From assembly GCA_028345095.1 (NCBI GenBank), contig JAOMCQ010000002.1, positions 33,439 through 97,438 of the forward strand: a stretch of 64,000 nucleotides of DNA, read 5' to 3'. The translations under genes were made by a program, and so were the position numbers. The notes under the pieces were generated by a model. That model was not told where the DNA came from. It searched no databases and saw only the letters and a list, made by a program, of their open reading frames with translations. Each line of letters opens with the position of its first letter. Within the stretch, counting starts at the first letter, position 1. The DNA comes from Candidatus Nitrosopelagicus sp. (lineage in GTDB: Archaea > Thermoproteota > Nitrososphaeria > Nitrososphaerales > Nitrosopumilaceae). Of the stretch, positions 62,540-64,000 are shown piece after piece.

Positions 62540-62624
62540 TGCGGAAAGCGGGATTTGAACCCACAAACTCCTAAGAGATAAGGATCTGAACCTTGGACTG
62601 TTAACCAGACTGGACGACTCATGC
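62540..62624 (-). pseudogene. tRNA-Leu(CAG)-like locus with broken stems
   Basis: On the reverse strand the sequence reads like a class II tRNA: anticodon loop TTCAGAT (CAG, Leu), variable arm TCTCTTAGGAG, and T arm GTGGGTTCAAATCCCGC. Compared with a working tRNA, the 5' acceptor strand GCATGAG should pair with TTTCCGC but has two mismatches and two wobbles. The D stem (GTCC with ACAG) does not pair, and the anticodon stem has a mismatch at its top. CCA is not encoded. It could be a decayed copy or an attachment-site remnant. It is not a normal functional gene unless heavily edited. Confidence 0.6.
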
Positions 62625-62674
62625 ATGAAATTTTGAGTTTTTTAGAATAATTTCATTATTCACAAAATATTGAA

Positions 62675-62863
62675 ATGAGAGAGAAATTATGCAAGTTTAT
62701 GCCATTTTGGGAAGTTGTTTTAGATAAGGATAAAGAGATTCTTGGTAGATATAATCAAGAATATTTTTCTGAGCAGAAAATTGGAGAAATTGTAAAAAAA
62801 TTATATGAACAAGAGATTAGACAAGGCCACAATCTAACAATTAGATTGTCAAAAATTGACTAA
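62675..62863 (+). CDS. Small hypothetical protein
   Basis: A 62-residue mixed hydrophilic protein (start MREKLCKFMPFWEVVLDKDK, end IRLSKID). It carries no recognised motif, signal or membrane segment. It is open from an ATG, ends overlapping the dnaJ stop by 4 nt, and has helix-rich character in YNQEYFSEQKIGEIVKKLY. It may be a lineage-specific gene. Support is limited to frame integrity and position. Confidence 0.5.
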   Translation: MREKLCKFMPFWEVVLDKDKEILGRYNQEYFSEQKIGEIVKKLYEQEIRQGHNLTIRLSKID

Positions 62864-63954
62864 TCTAAATTTTGAAATTCATCTAATAGAGATTTTTGTT
62901 GTTTTGATAGTTTTTTTGGGATTTCTACTACAACGTGTACAAAAAGATCTCCACGTCTATTGGAATTTTGATTAGGTAATCCTTGAGATTTAATTTTCAA
63001 AATTGAATTCGGTTGAGTTCCAGATTCAATTTTCAATGTTTGTGTTTTTTCAAGTGTTTTAACATTAATTTCAGTACCTAATGTGGCATCTATCATAGAA
63101 AGTTTTGCATCACAGTATAGATCTATACCATCACGTCTAAAGTGTGAATGTGGTTCAACTCTTACACGTACAATTAAATCACCATTTTCACCATCTGGAA
63201 TAGATTCACCTTCACCTTGAATAACATAATCACCATTATCAATTCCTGATGGAAGATTAAATGAAAGATGTTTAGTTCCTTTAACTTTTCCACGTTGACA
63301 TTTTTTGCATGGATTCTCAATAATTTCTCCTATTCCATTACATTTTCGACATGGTTGGACTGTAACAAATGTTGAAAAGCCCATTTTTCTTCCAACTCTA
63401 ACTTGACCATTACCATTACAATCTTTACAAGTTGATTTTGAAGTTCCAGGATTACAACCAGTACCATTACAATCAGGACAATCTACATATTTTTGGAGAT
63501 CAAGTTCGACTTGTTTTCCATGTAATACATCTTCCAAAGTAATATAAGATTCATGTAAAAGATCATTTCCACGTTGACGATTAAATCCTCTACCTCCTCC
63601 ACCAAATAAATTTTCGAAAATAGATTCAAATCCGCCTCCTCCCCTACTACGTCCGCCAAAGAGATCCTGGAAAACATCATTGAAGTTTCCACCGGCACCC
63701 CTAAAGATATCTTCAGTTGAATATCTTCCATCTACCCCGTCATGACCATGTTGATCATATAATTGACGTTTATCTGAATCTGATAGAACCGCATATGCTT
63801 CAGAAATTTCTTTAAAATGTTCCTGTGCATCAGGAGATTTATTTCTATCAGGATGAAATTTTAAGGCAAGTTTTCGATATTGTGATTTAATTTCGTCAGG
63901 ATTAGAAGATTTTGTGACTCCTAATACTTCATAATAATCTCGTTTTGCACTCAT
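62860..63954 (-). CDS. dnaJ: DnaJ (Hsp40) co-chaperone
   Basis: A 364-residue type I DnaJ. Residues ~4-70 are the J domain with the HPD motif (KFHPDRNKSPDAQEHF). A Gly/Phe-rich stretch follows (~75-125), then a zinc-binding region with four CxxCxGxG-type repeats (CPDCNGTGCNPGTSKSTC, CKDCNGNGQ, CRKCNGIGEI, CKKCQRGKV) near residues 140-215. The C-terminal substrate-binding domains close it. It stimulates DnaK ATPase and delivers substrates; no dnaK is visible before the window ends. A TATA-like TTAATTAATAATTG lies upstream near 63970-63983. Confidence 0.97.
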   Translation of the reverse strand: MSAKRDYYEVLGVTKSSNPDEIKSQYRKLALKFHPDRNKSPDAQEHFKEISEAYAVLSDSDKRQLYDQHGHDGVDGRYSTEDIFRGAGGNFNDVFQDLFGGRSRGGGGFESIFENLFGGGGRGFNRQRGNDLLHESYITLEDVLHGKQVELDLQKYVDCPDCNGTGCNPGTSKSTCKDCNGNGQVRVGRKMGFSTFVTVQPCRKCNGIGEIIENPCKKCQRGKVKGTKHLSFNLPSGIDNGDYVIQGEGESIPDGENGDLIVRVRVEPHSHFRRDGIDLYCDAKLSMIDATLGTEINVKTLEKTQTLKIESGTQPNSILKIKSQGLPNQNSNRRGDLFVHVVVEIPKKLSKQQKSLLDEFQNLD

Positions 63955-64000
63955 GGATAATCTGATTAATCAATTATTAATTAACTAACTTGAAGTTTTT

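Overview
The window looks like a chromosomal segment of an ammonia-oxidising thaumarchaeon (Nitrososphaerota, most like the Nitrosopumilus/Nitrosarchaeum group). The evidence is strongly AT-rich DNA, archaeal information genes (L44e, S27e, L2, thermosome, pelota, GatDE, Cdc48, archaeal SRP RNA), TATA boxes about 25 nt upstream of many start codons (leaderless transcripts), a Tes/Grs-type tetraether-lipid radical SAM protein, an archaeal cobalamin tail cluster (CobY type), and the W-x6-AGWW secreted-protein module that I associate with this phylum. The genus is inferred, not proven.

Positions 1-31.2 kb form a large surface-glycan island. 0.8-7.8 kb encodes a CDP-sugar pathway: cytidylyltransferase, CDP-glucose 4,6-dehydratase, a C3 dehydratase with His in place of the PLP lysine, a class I aminotransferase, a thiamine-diphosphate enzyme and a reductase. 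This resembles yersiniose-type branched-sugar synthesis. 7.9-12 kb holds two glycosyltransferases, a polysaccharide deacetylase and a hexapeptide acyltransferase. 12.1-14.8 kb is a tight operon of FkbH, acyl carrier protein, MaoC-like hydratase and holo-ACP synthase, which suggests a three-carbon acyl group made on an ACP in an archaeon. 14.8-20.4 kb has a GT2, RmlA, RmlB, a sugar cupin and a CDP-glycerol-transferase-like protein. 20.4-25 kb is an operon of UDP-sugar dehydrogenase, a GH57-like protein and a UDP-sugar epimerase. 25-31.2 kb has two convergent SGNH hydrolases, one fused to pentapeptide repeats and one in an O-carbamoylation cassette (DUF5989, SxtJ, carbamoyltransferase, SGNH).

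31.3-43.3 kb is core metabolism and housekeeping: a ROK kinase, a 106-nt inverted repeat, the thermosome, a divergent adenine-deaminase-like amidohydrolase, L44e-S27e, and a five-gene cobalamin operon whose CobQ lacks the glutaminase domain. Aspartate-semialdehyde dehydrogenase, an Lrp regulator, haem O synthase and a DUF1059 protein follow.

43.4-47 kb is a second, small glycan cluster: two GT4 enzymes, a NeuD-like acyltransferase and a deacetylase. 47-64 kb is mostly conserved: the Tes/Grs-type radical SAM protein divergent from a TrmB regulator, a DtxR regulator, YjbQ, pelota, CutA, a site-2 protease, a tRNA thiolase, SRP RNA, acylphosphatase, L2, Cdc48, GatD-GatE, a small basic repeat protein, a degenerate-looking tRNA-Leu(CAG) and DnaJ.

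The only stretch over 300 bases without a protein gene is 54857-55230, which holds the SRP RNA. All other gaps are under about 190 bases and, apart from the promoters, inverted repeat and tRNA-like locus listed, I see nothing definite in them. No insertion sequences, CRISPR arrays or replication origin were recognised.
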